Assembly: GCA_002737445.1 (NCBI GenBank)
Contig: NSIR01000005.1
Coordinates: 35,149 to 99,148 of the forward strand
Length of the DNA: 64,000 bases
Direction: 5' to 3'
Origin: Nitrosarchaeum sp.
Lineage (GTDB): Archaea > Thermoproteota > Nitrososphaeria > Nitrososphaerales > Nitrosopumilaceae
This document shows, one piece after another, positions 8,341 through 17,215 of this stretch (position 1 is the stretch's first letter; every line of letters starts with the position of its first letter). The notes under the pieces were generated by a model. It searched no databases. It worked only from the letters and a program-made list of their open reading frames with translations, and was not told where the DNA came from. The position numbers and the translations under genes are program-made.

Positions 8341-9462
8341 TTAGCAAATATTAGCCAATTTTTTGCAAATCATGTATACCGCAGCATATGTTGGAATTGA
8401 TACTTTTTCATTAAAAAAAGGTCCAAATTTTCTATTTTTTAGACTAAATTCTATAGGACAGTTAGCAATTACTTCAACTAAATTATCATTTAAAAATGAG
8501 GCTTCAGTATATGGATCAAAATCTGGAAGATTATCACAGTGAATTTTTGTCATGCCACTTTTACTATTTACTGAACCTGGAAGTCTAAATATTCTATGAA
8601 TATCCATAGTTACATTCGGATCAATTTTAATCCCAATTGTATTTGCAATTTCATCGAGAGTTTTTTGAAAAGAAGAATAACCATTTTCAATTAATTCAGA
8701 TATAATTTTTGATCTTTTTGATTTTGAGCCATAAATTTCTTTTGAAAATCTTCCTCGCCACCCCTTTTCTTCAAAATCTGGAAATGATGAACGATTTGGT
8801 TTAATTTTTTTCATACCAAAAGTTTCTGGAATTGATCCATTTAGCATGATATAATCAGTTAATTCTGAACGTTCTCTTGATCCAATTTGTTGATATTGTG
8901 AATTATAAACATGAATGTGGAATCCTTCGTTACCAGAAAAATAAACATGGATATCATTTTGCTTAATGCCTAAATCTTCAATTAAAATCTGTGATAGTTT
9001 TGATACTTGATTCTTACAAGCATTTATACAATTTTTACATGTAAGTGATTTTTTTTCTAATTTTGTAGAGTTGCATTTACTACAGTTACTATTGTTTAAA
9101 GATATTTCATCACATTCAGTACATTTAGAAATTGTATGATTTTTTCTACATTCTAAATTAAGATCTTTTGCATCAATATCAAAAATAAGATCTGCTTCTT
9201 TCCAATCCTTTTCATTCATAGATAAATTTGGGAAAGAGTAACATGCATTAGAACAGTACACGTCTGAAGGAATATTTTTAATTAATAAAAGACGTAATTC
9301 TTTATCGTCTTTTATTGAGATATGTCGTGTCATGCCAGAATTAAATTTTTGAAAGCCAAATTCTCTCTCAGAAGTTCTATTTGGTACACGTATAAGATCA
9401 AAATGATCAAAATAGTATTTTTTAAAAGTATCTTCCAAAAATGCTACATTATTTTCTTGCAT
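8341..9462 (-). CDS. priS: DNA primase small (catalytic) subunit PriS
   Basis: A 373-residue archaeo-eukaryotic primase catalytic subunit, which makes RNA/DNA primers at the replication fork. The metal-binding DxD is D95/D97 in LIFDIDAKD, the nucleotide-binding SGNEGFHIHV is at residues 176-185, and the third acidic region with RIFRLPGSVN is near residue 300. A cysteine-rich insertion at about 104-149 (CTEC, CSKC, CKNC) is the zinc module. Its ATG overlaps the priL stop by one base (TAATG), so the two subunits are translationally coupled. Confidence 0.96.
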   Translation of the reverse strand: MQENNVAFLEDTFKKYYFDHFDLIRVPNRTSEREFGFQKFNSGMTRHISIKDDKELRLLLIKNIPSDVYCSNACYSFPNLSMNEKDWKEADLIFDIDAKDLNLECRKNHTISKCTECDEISLNNSNCSKCNSTKLEKKSLTCKNCINACKNQVSKLSQILIEDLGIKQNDIHVYFSGNEGFHIHVYNSQYQQIGSRERSELTDYIMLNGSIPETFGMKKIKPNRSSFPDFEEKGWRGRFSKEIYGSKSKRSKIISELIENGYSSFQKTLDEIANTIGIKIDPNVTMDIHRIFRLPGSVNSKSGMTKIHCDNLPDFDPYTEASFLNDNLVEVIANCPIEFSLKNRKFGPFFNEKVSIPTYAAVYMICKKLANIC

Positions 9463-10487
9463 TAGATTTTCTTAGTTCCAAATTGATTAGGATTAATTAT
9501 ATTATTACATTCGGGTATTATAAAACATAAATTTTGAGTTTTTAGTTTTTCACAAGAAGGACATGAGTAGTGTGTACCACTACCTGAAGCTCCTGCCAAG
9601 TGTTTTAATTGATATAAAGTTACTCGTTCATTATAATCTGGTGCATTTTTGAATAGTGGTGCAATTTCTTCAACTGATTGATTTTTTCCTAAAAGAAACG
9701 TTGCAAGCATAAATCTTCCAGAGTGTGGAAGATTTTCACCCTTCTCAAGAATTTCAATGGCGTGTTTTATGCATGGTGGATATTCTCCTGTAGATACCGT
9801 GTAAGTTACAAACTTTTTAGATATTGAAATTAATTTATTTATTGAATCTTCAAAGCCTGAAATCATAGGTGGTGTTTTAGCATTAATAATTTTTGAACTG
9901 ATATATGTTCCAAGTTCTTTACGAATTAATCTAACTGTTTCATGTGGAGTAAGAAAAACTTGGCCATTTTCTAAATGTCTGTTTATTAATTTCCATTCTC
10001 TTTCATGAAAATGTATTGAATGTTTGAGATAATCAGAAACAGGTATCACGAAAAAATCATTTTGCTTTTTTACTTGAACTGAAAATAGATCATCAATTAT
10101 TCTTATTGCTAATTGATTCTTTGATTCATCTGAAATATTTGCCAAATCCCTTTCCAAGTATTTTTCTGCACGTCTAGCTTCTGCAAGTGCGAATCTTTTG
10201 ATTAGTGTAGTCATTCCACTTAATTTTAGTAATACGATTGCTAAAAGAAAAGAAAACACTTCTCGTGGAAGTGCAGCCTGATTTGATGCTTGATCACCAA
10301 TTAATTCAGATTGATATATTTTTCCATCTGCAGCTACTTCAATTCGATTAAATGCTTTTTCAATTAATGATTTTAAATCTGGATCAGTTCCAAATTGCTC
10401 AAGTGTGAATCCTTTATCTTTTAGATATTGACCGGCATCTGCCAAAAAAGGGTATTTTGCAATTTCATCCTGTCCAAGTGCAAGCAT
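9462..10487 (-). CDS. priL: DNA primase large subunit PriL
   Basis: A 341-residue regulatory subunit of the heterodimeric primase. An N-terminal helical region binds PriS, and the C-terminal domain carries the cysteines expected to hold a 4Fe-4S cluster: C239 in YPPCIKHA, C309 and C312 in HYSCPSC, and C321 (C327 nearby). HSGRFMLATFLL in this domain is also characteristic of the family. It is the first gene of the two-gene priL-priS operon, divergent from the endonuclease IV gene across 89 bases. Confidence 0.93.
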   Translation of the reverse strand: MLALGQDEIAKYPFLADAGQYLKDKGFTLEQFGTDPDLKSLIEKAFNRIEVAADGKIYQSELIGDQASNQAALPREVFSFLLAIVLLKLSGMTTLIKRFALAEARRAEKYLERDLANISDESKNQLAIRIIDDLFSVQVKKQNDFFVIPVSDYLKHSIHFHEREWKLINRHLENGQVFLTPHETVRLIRKELGTYISSKIINAKTPPMISGFEDSINKLISISKKFVTYTVSTGEYPPCIKHAIEILEKGENLPHSGRFMLATFLLGKNQSVEEIAPLFKNAPDYNERVTLYQLKHLAGASGSGTHYSCPSCEKLKTQNLCFIIPECNNIINPNQFGTKKI

Positions 10488-10576
10488 AATAATGATTATA
10501 GATAATTACATAAAAATATGGTTTTAGTTTTTTTAATATAGCTGATTTAAATTATGTTTAGTTAATGTTATAACAT

Positions 10577-11416
10577 ATGCAGATCGGTTGCCATGTTTCG
10601 ATCTCGGGTTCAATTGACAAGGCAGTAGATAATGCGGTTGAAAGAGAATGCTCATCATTTCAGATATTTACACGAAATCCTAGAGGCTGGAATGCAAAAG
10701 ATCTTTCAGAAAATGATATTACTAATTTTAAAGAAAAATTAAAAACAAGCAAAATAGATAGATTTGCAACATGTGCACATATGCCTTATTTACCAAATTT
10801 ATCCAGTCCAAAAGAAGATGGTTTTGAAAAATCAGTCAATACGTTGATAGATGAAGTTGATAGATGTGTAAAATTAGGTATTCCATATTTGGTTACACAT
10901 CTTGGTAGTCATTTGGGAACAGGGGAAGATGCTGGAATCAAACAGCTTGTCAAAGGATTAACTAGAGCAGGGCAAACAAAAAATGATGTAATGATTTTGC
11001 TTGAAAATACAGCTGGTCAAAAAAATTCAGTAGGTTCAAACTTTGAACAGTTGGGAAAAATTTTCAATCAATTGAAACCTACAAAAAAATTTGGTATTTG
11101 TCTGGATACGTGTCATGCATTTGTTTCTGGTTATGATTTAAGGACAGAAAAATCAGTGAATGATACTTTTGCAAACTTTGATAAGTTTGTAGGATATGAT
11201 AATTTAAAAATATTACACCTTAATGATGCAAAGGGAGAGATAGGATGTAATCTGGATAGACATTATCATATTGGATTAGGAAATATTGGAGAAAAAGGAT
11301 TATCACAAGTAATAAAAATTGTCAATAATAAAAAAATTCCAATAATATTAGAAACTCCTATTGATGATGTTAGAAATGATTTTGAGAATATAAGAAAAGT
11401 TAAAGAGTTAGTCTAA
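10577..11416 (+). CDS. nfo: Deoxyribonuclease IV (AP endonuclease Nfo)
   Basis: A 279-residue TIM-barrel AP endonuclease of base-excision repair that cuts 5' to abasic sites using three metal ions. Family motifs are the opening IGCHVSISGSIDKAV, QIFTRNPRGW, YLVTHLGSHLG, ILLENTAGQ, GICLDTCHAF and LHLNDAKGEIG, then DRHYHIGLGNIG; these supply the expected His, Glu and Asp metal ligands. Length is normal. It is followed after 31 bases by glycyl-tRNA synthetase and is likely co-transcribed with it. Confidence 0.96.
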   Translation: MQIGCHVSISGSIDKAVDNAVERECSSFQIFTRNPRGWNAKDLSENDITNFKEKLKTSKIDRFATCAHMPYLPNLSSPKEDGFEKSVNTLIDEVDRCVKLGIPYLVTHLGSHLGTGEDAGIKQLVKGLTRAGQTKNDVMILLENTAGQKNSVGSNFEQLGKIFNQLKPTKKFGICLDTCHAFVSGYDLRTEKSVNDTFANFDKFVGYDNLKILHLNDAKGEIGCNLDRHYHIGLGNIGEKGLSQVIKIVNNKKIPIILETPIDDVRNDFENIRKVKELV

Positions 11417-11447
11417 AAATTTACTGAATTATTGGTGAAATGATACA

Positions 11448-12905
11448 ATGAATTATGAAGACGTAATGAAGTTAGCACTTGAACGTGGATTTTATTTTCC
11501 TAGTTGTGAGGTTTATGCAGATGCACAAGCAGGTTTCTGGGAATATGGTCCTTGTGGTGTAAGTTTAAAAAATAAATTTCTAGAGTTATGGCGTAGAGAA
11601 CTAATTAGAAGAGATGGTATGATGGAAATTGATGGTTCACAGATAATGTCAAAATCTGTATTTGAGGCATCTGGACATTTGGGAAATTTTGCAGATCCAA
11701 TAATTAAATGTACAAAATGTAAATCTACTTTTAGAGCAGACAAAACAATTTATGATATTTCAAAAATTAACATTCCTGAAAATGCAAATTTAGAAGAGTT
11801 CGATAAAGCAATTTTACAAAATAAAATAAAATGTCCAAAATGCAAAGGAGATTTTGAAAATACAAAAAAATTCAATATGATGTTTAAAGTTGGAATTGGT
11901 CCTGAGGAAGAAATTGCATATCTTAGACCCGAAACATGTCAATCCATTTTTGTTGATTTTCCAAGATTGTTTAAAACTATGAGAGGAAAGTTACCGTTGG
12001 GAATTGCTCAAGTAGGTAAAAGTTTTAGAAATGAAATTTCGCCAAGACAAAGTTTGCTGCGTCTTCGTGAATTTTATCAGGCTGAAATTGAAGTGTTTTG
12101 TAATCCGAAAAAATTAGATGATGTAGAAAAATTTTCAGAAATTGCAGATACAATAATTAGAATTCAAGTGGGTTCTAAATTAGAAATTATGACATGTCAG
12201 GAAGCAGTTAATTCAAAAATAATTCCAAATAAGTTTGTAGCATATTATTTAGCAATTTTAATTGAATTTTATGAGAAAACAGGAATTGATATAACAAAAA
12301 GTAGATTCAGAAAATTGGATGATAAAGAAAAGGCATTCTATGCAGAAGTTGCATTTGATTTTGAAGTAGAAACTACAATAGGTTGGCTTGAATTAGTTGC
12401 ATGTAATTACAGATCAGATTATGATTTATCTAGTCATGCAAAGAAAAGTAAAGAAAAATTTGAAGTTATGGATAATGATGAGAAAGTATTGCCACATGTT
12501 TTTGAGATTTCAATGGGAATTGATCGTAGTCTTTACACAATCCTGGAACATTCGCTTTATGAGGATAAAGAAAATGAAAGAACAGTGTTATCTCTAAAAC
12601 CATATTTGGCTCCTATACATATTGGGGTACTTTCACTTATAAAAAAAGATGGCTTGAAAGAAAAAACTGATGAAATATATCTTCAAATTAAAAGAAAGTA
12701 TGATGTATTTTTAGATCATTCCGGTGCAATTGGAAGGAGATATAGAAGATTGGATGAAATAGGTGCACCGTTTGCGATTACTGTTGATTATCAAACTTTA
12801 GAGGATCAAACTGTAACATTACGTAGTAGAGACTCAATGGAACAAAAAAGAATCAAGATTTCAGAAGTTGATTTAATTCTTTCTCAATTTACAGGTTATC
12901 CATAA
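11448..12905 (+). CDS. glyS: Glycyl-tRNA synthetase (dimeric, class II)
   Basis: A 485-residue alpha2-type glycyl-tRNA synthetase, the form used by archaea and eukaryotes. It starts MNYEDVMKLALERGFYFPS; GFWEYGPCGV contains the glycine-specific region, CTKCKSTF and CPKCKGDF form a zinc knuckle in the insertion, GKSFRNEISPR is class II motif 2 and GIDRSLYTILEH is motif 3. The C-terminal anticodon-binding domain begins around LAPIHIGVL. It would charge the tRNA-Gly gene seen at 3.6 kb. A 31-base gap separates it from nfo. Confidence 0.97.
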   Translation: MNYEDVMKLALERGFYFPSCEVYADAQAGFWEYGPCGVSLKNKFLELWRRELIRRDGMMEIDGSQIMSKSVFEASGHLGNFADPIIKCTKCKSTFRADKTIYDISKINIPENANLEEFDKAILQNKIKCPKCKGDFENTKKFNMMFKVGIGPEEEIAYLRPETCQSIFVDFPRLFKTMRGKLPLGIAQVGKSFRNEISPRQSLLRLREFYQAEIEVFCNPKKLDDVEKFSEIADTIIRIQVGSKLEIMTCQEAVNSKIIPNKFVAYYLAILIEFYEKTGIDITKSRFRKLDDKEKAFYAEVAFDFEVETTIGWLELVACNYRSDYDLSSHAKKSKEKFEVMDNDEKVLPHVFEISMGIDRSLYTILEHSLYEDKENERTVLSLKPYLAPIHIGVLSLIKKDGLKEKTDEIYLQIKRKYDVFLDHSGAIGRRYRRLDEIGAPFAITVDYQTLEDQTVTLRSRDSMEQKRIKISEVDLILSQFTGYP

Positions 12906-13014
12906 TTTTTCTAAAATACAATTTAATAGTAATTGGTGTTTACTTTTACAAAAAATTTGTAAATAGAGATTTTTAATAAATAAAATAAAAAGTGACAGTC
13001 GTCTTTCCTTAATT

Positions 13015-13662
13015 CTAATATGTAGAAGAAGAGGATTGTGACGATAGTCCAGTTGGTGTTGGTACAGATGGGAATTTTTCTCCAATCTGTTGCTCTGCTA
13101 CTGCAGATGCTTCTTGTAAGATTCTTTCTGTTTCTTCACTTGAAGCACCAGTCTCCATGCTAAATGAGTCTCCGGCTAAGGAGTCCATCATTAAACCATT
13201 GAGTGTCTGTGTCATGGAATTCAATTCTGAGTCTGCTTCTGGCATAAATCTTCCTAGTGATGACTTCAATCCCTTCATTGTTGACATCGCTGGGCCGATT
13301 GCTACCATAGCATCGCCTAGATCATGAATAGTTGTCAGTCTTAATTGGACTTGTTCCAATGACATTCTTGCATTGCCGAGCATCTTTGTAACTTTACGAA
13401 TTTCAGCTAATTCGTTTGACAAAACTCTGCTTGTACTTGTATCATGTTGCTGCATTGCAGTCACGACTCTTTGGAAGAGCTGCGCGTCTCTTTCATGCAA
13501 TTTACCAAGCATAGAGTCCATTTTAGATATTTGGACTTGTAGTTTGTTTACTGCAGTTTGGATTCGTGGTTTTAATGCACCTTGTGGTTTGATTGTTTCA
13601 CGGAGTTTGTCGGTTACACCTGGTGACTCTTGACGAGCCCAAGTCTTATCGAAGTTTGGCAT
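13015..13662 (-). CDS. cdvB: CdvB-family ESCRT-III-like cell division protein
   Basis: A 215-residue archaeal ESCRT-III (Snf7-fold) protein of the Cdv machinery. Sequence from about residue 28 to 150 is rich in long amphipathic helices (ALKPRIQTAVNKLQVQISKM, ERDAQLFQRVVTAMQQHD, LSNELAEIRKVTKMLGNAR) as in the CdvB core, followed by an acidic linker and a Ser/Pro-rich tail that may hold a short peptide bound by the CdvC ATPase. A clear paralogue sits at 36688-37329. CdvA and CdvC are not in the window. The promoter region is shared with the divergent racemase homologue and contains a 13-bp direct repeat. Confidence 0.88.
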   Translation of the reverse strand: MPNFDKTWARQESPGVTDKLRETIKPQGALKPRIQTAVNKLQVQISKMDSMLGKLHERDAQLFQRVVTAMQQHDTSTSRVLSNELAEIRKVTKMLGNARMSLEQVQLRLTTIHDLGDAMVAIGPAMSTMKGLKSSLGRFMPEADSELNSMTQTLNGLMMDSLAGDSFSMETGASSEETERILQEASAVAEQQIGEKFPSVPTPTGLSSQSSSSTY

Positions 13663-13695
13663 GTCGAGTCATTTAGAAATTAGCTCTTAATGGAG

Positions 13696-13730
13696 AGAGT
13701 AAATTTAGATAAACATTAGAGTAAATTTAG
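13696..13730. promoter_or_regulatory. Direct repeat in the cdvB divergent promoter region
   Basis: Two exact copies of AGAGTAAATTTAG occupy 13696-13708 and 13718-13730, a 22-base start-to-start spacing that puts both on the same DNA face. They lie in the 104-base gap between cdvB (minus strand) and the racemase homologue (plus strand), upstream of the cdvB start. A regulator-binding or core-promoter role is inferred from placement only. Confidence 0.4.
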
Positions 13731-13766
13731 CTAACAAACTAATTCTAGAGATAAATTCAACAAATC

Positions 13767-14528
13767 GTGGTAAGAATAGCTGTTTTTGATTCAGGTCTAG
13801 GCTCATTATCAATAATAAATGCCATACAAAAAAATTGTAAATCTGAAATTATCTATTTTGCAGATCAAAAGAATTTTCCATATGGGGGAAAATCAAAAAA
13901 ACAATTGGAACTAATCATAAAACATACAATACAAAAATTAGAAGATAATTTCAGTCCGGATTTGATCATAATGGCATCAAATACTCCAAGTTTAATAGTA
14001 AAAATTACAAATAAAAAAGTAATTGGGGTATTTCCTCCGATAGAGGAAGCAATGATTCTATCAAAGACAAAAAATATTGCAATACTTGCAACAAAAGCAG
14101 TAATTAAAAGTGAAAATTTATCAAATTATATTAAACAATTTAATTTTTCAAATGAGAAAAAAATATACAAAGTAGATTCATCATTACTTGTAGATTTAGT
14201 TGAATCAAATAGATTTATAAAAAATACAAAATACTGCAAAAATATTATCAAAAAAATTCTTTTAAACACTTTTAAAAATAAAATAGATGTTGCAACATTA
14301 TCAAGTACACATTTACCATTTTTAAAATCATTATTAAGTTCAGAATTTCCACATATAAAATTTATTGATCCATCAGATAGTGTAGTACAAAAAATTCTGA
14401 AAAATATAAAAAAAAATAAATCGACTAAAAATAAAATAAAAATATATACATCAGGGAATATAAAATTATTTGAAAAAAATCTACGTGTACTTGGAATAAA
14501 ACATAAAGTAAAGTTTTTTACTATTTAA
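13767..14528 (+). CDS. Glutamate racemase-family protein lacking both catalytic cysteines
   Basis: A 253-residue protein with the Asp/Glu racemase fold. VFDSGLGSLS at residues 6-15 and YFADQKNFPYG at 30-40 are classic MurI motifs. In MurI the two catalytic cysteines sit in ACNTxS and GCTHxP; here the equivalent segments read MASNTPS (S71) and LSSTHLPF (S180), so both bases are replaced by serine. Racemization by the normal mechanism is therefore doubtful, and archaea of this group lack murein. The start is GTG at 13767. It is divergent from cdvB and overlaps the convergent cbiF gene by 8 bases. A substrate-binding or altered-chemistry role is possible. Confidence 0.78.
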   Translation: MVRIAVFDSGLGSLSIINAIQKNCKSEIIYFADQKNFPYGGKSKKQLELIIKHTIQKLEDNFSPDLIIMASNTPSLIVKITNKKVIGVFPPIEEAMILSKTKNIAILATKAVIKSENLSNYIKQFNFSNEKKIYKVDSSLLVDLVESNRFIKNTKYCKNIIKKILLNTFKNKIDVATLSSTHLPFLKSLLSSEFPHIKFIDPSDSVVQKILKNIKKNKSTKNKIKIYTSGNIKLFEKNLRVLGIKHKVKFFTI

Positions 14529-15285
14529 TTTTGGATTTTCTATATCCATGACTAAATTTTTTATCATATAATTTTGAATACTCGTAAGTTTTTGGATCAA
14601 TAACGTCACTAATAATTACAATTGCAGTTCGTGTTATTTTTTCATCTTTAATTTTTTTTGTAATATCATCTAAAGTGCCTTTTATAATTTTTTGATCATC
14701 CCAACTTGCTCTATACACTACCGCAACAGGTGTAGATTTTTTGTATCCACCTGCAATAGATTCTTTTACAATAGTTGAAAGTAAATGGACACTAAGATAA
14801 AAAATTAAAGTTGCTTTATGTTTTGCGAGTTCAGAAATTTTTTCTCGTTTTGGTACTTTGGTCCTAGATTCGGCTCTAGTGACAATAATGGTTTGAGTGA
14901 CACCTGGAAGAGTAAGCTGCATACCTATGGCAGCAGCTGAGGCTAAAAATGCAGTAATGCCAGGAATTACAATTGATTCAATTCCTTTTTTTTCTAAATT
15001 ATCTATTTGTTCTTTTATTGCTCCATATATTGATGGATCTCCATCATGTAATCGAACAACTAATTTATCATTTTTTGCATTTTTGTACAACAAATTAAAA
15101 ATTTCTTCTCTAACTAAACCTGAAGCATCGTGTAATTCTCCTTTTTTACATAATTTTAAAATTGGCGGTGGAATTAAAGATCCTGAATAAACTACAATGT
15201 CTGCTTTTTGAATTAATTTTTTAGCTTTAATTGTAATTAGTTCTGGATCACCTGGACCACATCCGACAAAATAAACTTTAGACAC
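14521..15285 (-). CDS. cbiF: Cobalt-precorrin-4 / precorrin-4 C11-methyltransferase
   Basis: A 254-residue SAM-dependent tetrapyrrole methylase of the CbiF/CobM group, methylating C11 of the corrin ring precursor. Motifs are VYFVGCGPGDPELIT at the N terminus, VVYSGSLIPP, VRLHDGDPSIYGA (SAM-binding loop), VIPGITAFLASAA and PVAVVYRASWDDQ. The DPSIYG and YSGSL features separate it from neighbouring paralogues. Its start overlaps the end of cbiL by 8 bases, indicating one transcript cbiT-cbiL-cbiF. Confidence 0.93.
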   Translation of the reverse strand: MSKVYFVGCGPGDPELITIKAKKLIQKADIVVYSGSLIPPPILKLCKKGELHDASGLVREEIFNLLYKNAKNDKLVVRLHDGDPSIYGAIKEQIDNLEKKGIESIVIPGITAFLASAAAIGMQLTLPGVTQTIIVTRAESRTKVPKREKISELAKHKATLIFYLSVHLLSTIVKESIAGGYKKSTPVAVVYRASWDDQKIIKGTLDDITKKIKDEKITRTAIVIISDVIDPKTYEYSKLYDKKFSHGYRKSKIK

Positions 15286-16000
15286 GTTTTACCACCAATA
15301 TTGAAAAATATTTTGTAGTTAAAGTTCCATCAGTTACTTCTCCTAGTGTTAATTTTCTAATAATTTCATTTTCAGTTCCAAGATCTTGTCCAATTGCAAA
15401 GATAGAATTATCTGGAAATCCGGATTCTTTGAGTAAATCAATTACTTTATCGAAGTATCTACCATCTTTTAAAAAAACCATTGTTTCAGAATTTTTTGCA
15501 ATTTCCTTTACTGTACTTAAATCATAACATGATGGAATTATAGCAACTTTTTCTGAACCTTCTGCAATACTTATACCGACTTTAGCTGCAAATGTAAACA
15601 TTGAGACAATTCCTGGAATTACACTGATTTTAATTTCGGGATGGTTTAGTTGAATATCTTTATGCATGTAAATCCAAGTACTGTACAAATATGGATCACC
15701 TATTGTCAAATATACAACATTTTTTCCGGTTAAAACTTTTTCAGCCATTATTTTGGCATTTTTTTTCCATGTTGCTTCAAGAATATCTTTATCTTTAGTC
15801 ATTGGAAAAATTAGTTTTATAATCTCTTGATTTTTAGATTTATCTATTAATGAAGATATAATAGAAAATGCAATACTTGCCCTATCTTCCCCTGAGGCAG
15901 GACACATTATGGTATCAGCATTTTGAATTGCCTTGGCAGCTTTTAATGTAAGTAATTCTGGATCGCCCGGACCGACCCCTATTCCAATTAATTCAGGCAT
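15278..16000 (-). CDS. cbiL: Precorrin-2 / cobalt-factor II C20-methyltransferase
   Basis: A 240-residue SAM-dependent methylase of the CbiL/CobI group acting at C20. Motifs: GIGVGPGDPELLTLKAA at residues 6-22, a region around IMCPASGEDRASIA typical of C20 enzymes, VVYLTIGDPYLYSTW for SAM binding, and VIPGIVSMFTFAA. It is the middle gene of the cobalamin set, 36 bases downstream of cbiT and overlapping cbiF by 8 bases. The window does not show whether the substrate carries cobalt, but archaea generally use the early-cobalt route. Confidence 0.92.
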   Translation of the reverse strand: MPELIGIGVGPGDPELLTLKAAKAIQNADTIMCPASGEDRASIAFSIISSLIDKSKNQEIIKLIFPMTKDKDILEATWKKNAKIMAEKVLTGKNVVYLTIGDPYLYSTWIYMHKDIQLNHPEIKISVIPGIVSMFTFAAKVGISIAEGSEKVAIIPSCYDLSTVKEIAKNSETMVFLKDGRYFDKVIDLLKESGFPDNSIFAIGQDLGTENEIIRKLTLGEVTDGTLTTKYFSILVVKRV

Positions 16001-16036
16001 AAAAAACAGAGTTTTAGTCCCAATTAAAAATCTAGA

Positions 16037-16624
16037 TTAGATTTTTGTGGCAGAAATTATTGTGACTGGATTTCTAGCAAGCATCATAGTACCTTTTGAG
16101 GTCTTTCTACTCTTAGAAATAGTTACTTGAGTAATATCTAATGAATTAAATTGTAAATTCTCAAGAGTCTGTAATACCGAATATAATGTTTCAATTAAGA
16201 TTATTCCAATAACGATTCTACCTCCAGATTTTAGTTTATTCTCACAAAGTTTTACAATTTCTGCGGTATCACCTCCAGTACCACCAATGAATATGGTATT
16301 TGCTTCATCTAGTTTTAAGATCTCTTCTTTTGCATTACCTAAAATTACAGAAATATTTGTTAATCCAAATTTTTGAATATTTTTTTTGGTTAATTCTATT
16401 GCATTGATATCATAATCAATTGCAATTACTTTACCTGATTCAATTTGAATTGCAGCTTCTACTGATATGGAACCACTTCCACATCCAATATCATATACAG
16501 TGTACCCAGGACACAACCTTGCTTTACTTATTTGTATAACACGCACTTCTTCTTTTGTAATTGGTACATTCTCTAAACGCTCAAAAGTATCATCTGGTAT
16601 TCCAGGTGTTTTATAATTCCACAT
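16037..16624 (-). CDS. cbiT: Cobalt-precorrin-6B C15-methyltransferase (decarboxylating) CbiT
   Basis: A 195-residue class I methyltransferase. The opening GIPDDTFERLENVPITKEEV is diagnostic of CbiT, followed by the SAM-binding YDIGCGSGSISVEAA and IAIDYDINAI, then IFIGGTGGD. CbiT methylates C15 and removes the ring-C acetate carboxyl. In many bacteria it is fused to CbiE; here the CbiE partner is separate at 45431-46147. It is the first gene of the cbiT-cbiL-cbiF run and follows a small membrane protein by 16 bases. Confidence 0.93.
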   Translation of the reverse strand: MWNYKTPGIPDDTFERLENVPITKEEVRVIQISKARLCPGYTVYDIGCGSGSISVEAAIQIESGKVIAIDYDINAIELTKKNIQKFGLTNISVILGNAKEEILKLDEANTIFIGGTGGDTAEIVKLCENKLKSGGRIVIGIILIETLYSVLQTLENLQFNSLDITQVTISKSRKTSKGTMMLARNPVTIISATKI

Positions 16625-16640
16625 AAAAAATCAAAAATTG

Positions 16641-17111
16641 TTATGAAAGTGGAGAAGGAATGCCCGTGGTAACAGTACTTGCATGCACTATAGTATATGT
16701 TAGAATCCAGACAAACAAGTATATGAAAATATAACTTCCTATAGCTTGTGTAACAATTTTTTTCCTGTCAGATGCTGGTAATTGTATTTTCATTGATTTT
16801 GCAATAAATATAGTTACAATAAAAATAATGATCATGAATATGATTGATGCCCATCTTCTGTCTTCTCCTTGTATATGCTCAAATAGAAAAGTTGCCAAAG
16901 TACCTGCAATTGTTGCAAAAATAATCCTTAACCAAAATAATTTATCTAATTTCTTGTCTTTTTCACTTTTTTCTTCATGATTTACTATTGGTTCTGAAGA
17001 TTCAGAACCAGTGGAACCTGCTTCTATTTCTGGAATTTCATTATTAATTTCATTAATTGACTCTTTACTATCAGGTGTTGGTTCAGATTTCTTTTTTTTA
17101 AATTTTGCCAA
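16641..17111 (-). CDS. Small three-helix membrane protein with acidic N-terminal tail
   Basis: A 156-residue protein. Residues 1-53 are polar, starting with a Lys cluster (AKFKKKK) and then Glu/Ser rich; three hydrophobic helices follow at about 58-78, 89-107 and 123-145. The layout resembles archaeal EMC6-like membrane insertase helpers, but I see no decisive motif, so this is only a possibility. The gene is 16 bases upstream of cbiT on the same strand and may share its transcript. Confidence 0.62.
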   Translation of the reverse strand: MAKFKKKKSEPTPDSKESINEINNEIPEIEAGSTGSESSEPIVNHEEKSEKDKKLDKLFWLRIIFATIAGTLATFLFEHIQGEDRRWASIIFMIIIFIVTIFIAKSMKIQLPASDRKKIVTQAIGSYIFIYLFVWILTYTIVHASTVTTGIPSPLS

Positions 17112-17215
17112 GTAAATTTCTAAAATGACTCAATTTAGCCTTGTTTAAAATCTTTGGTAAAAAAATGACCGTGAAATAGAGTAAGAGTATAATTTCGGAT
17201 AAGGAATGAGTTATT

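Noticed and set aside
13767..14528. Functional glutamate racemase for murein synthesis
   Set aside because: Both catalytic cysteines are missing and the other genes indicate an archaeon without murein.
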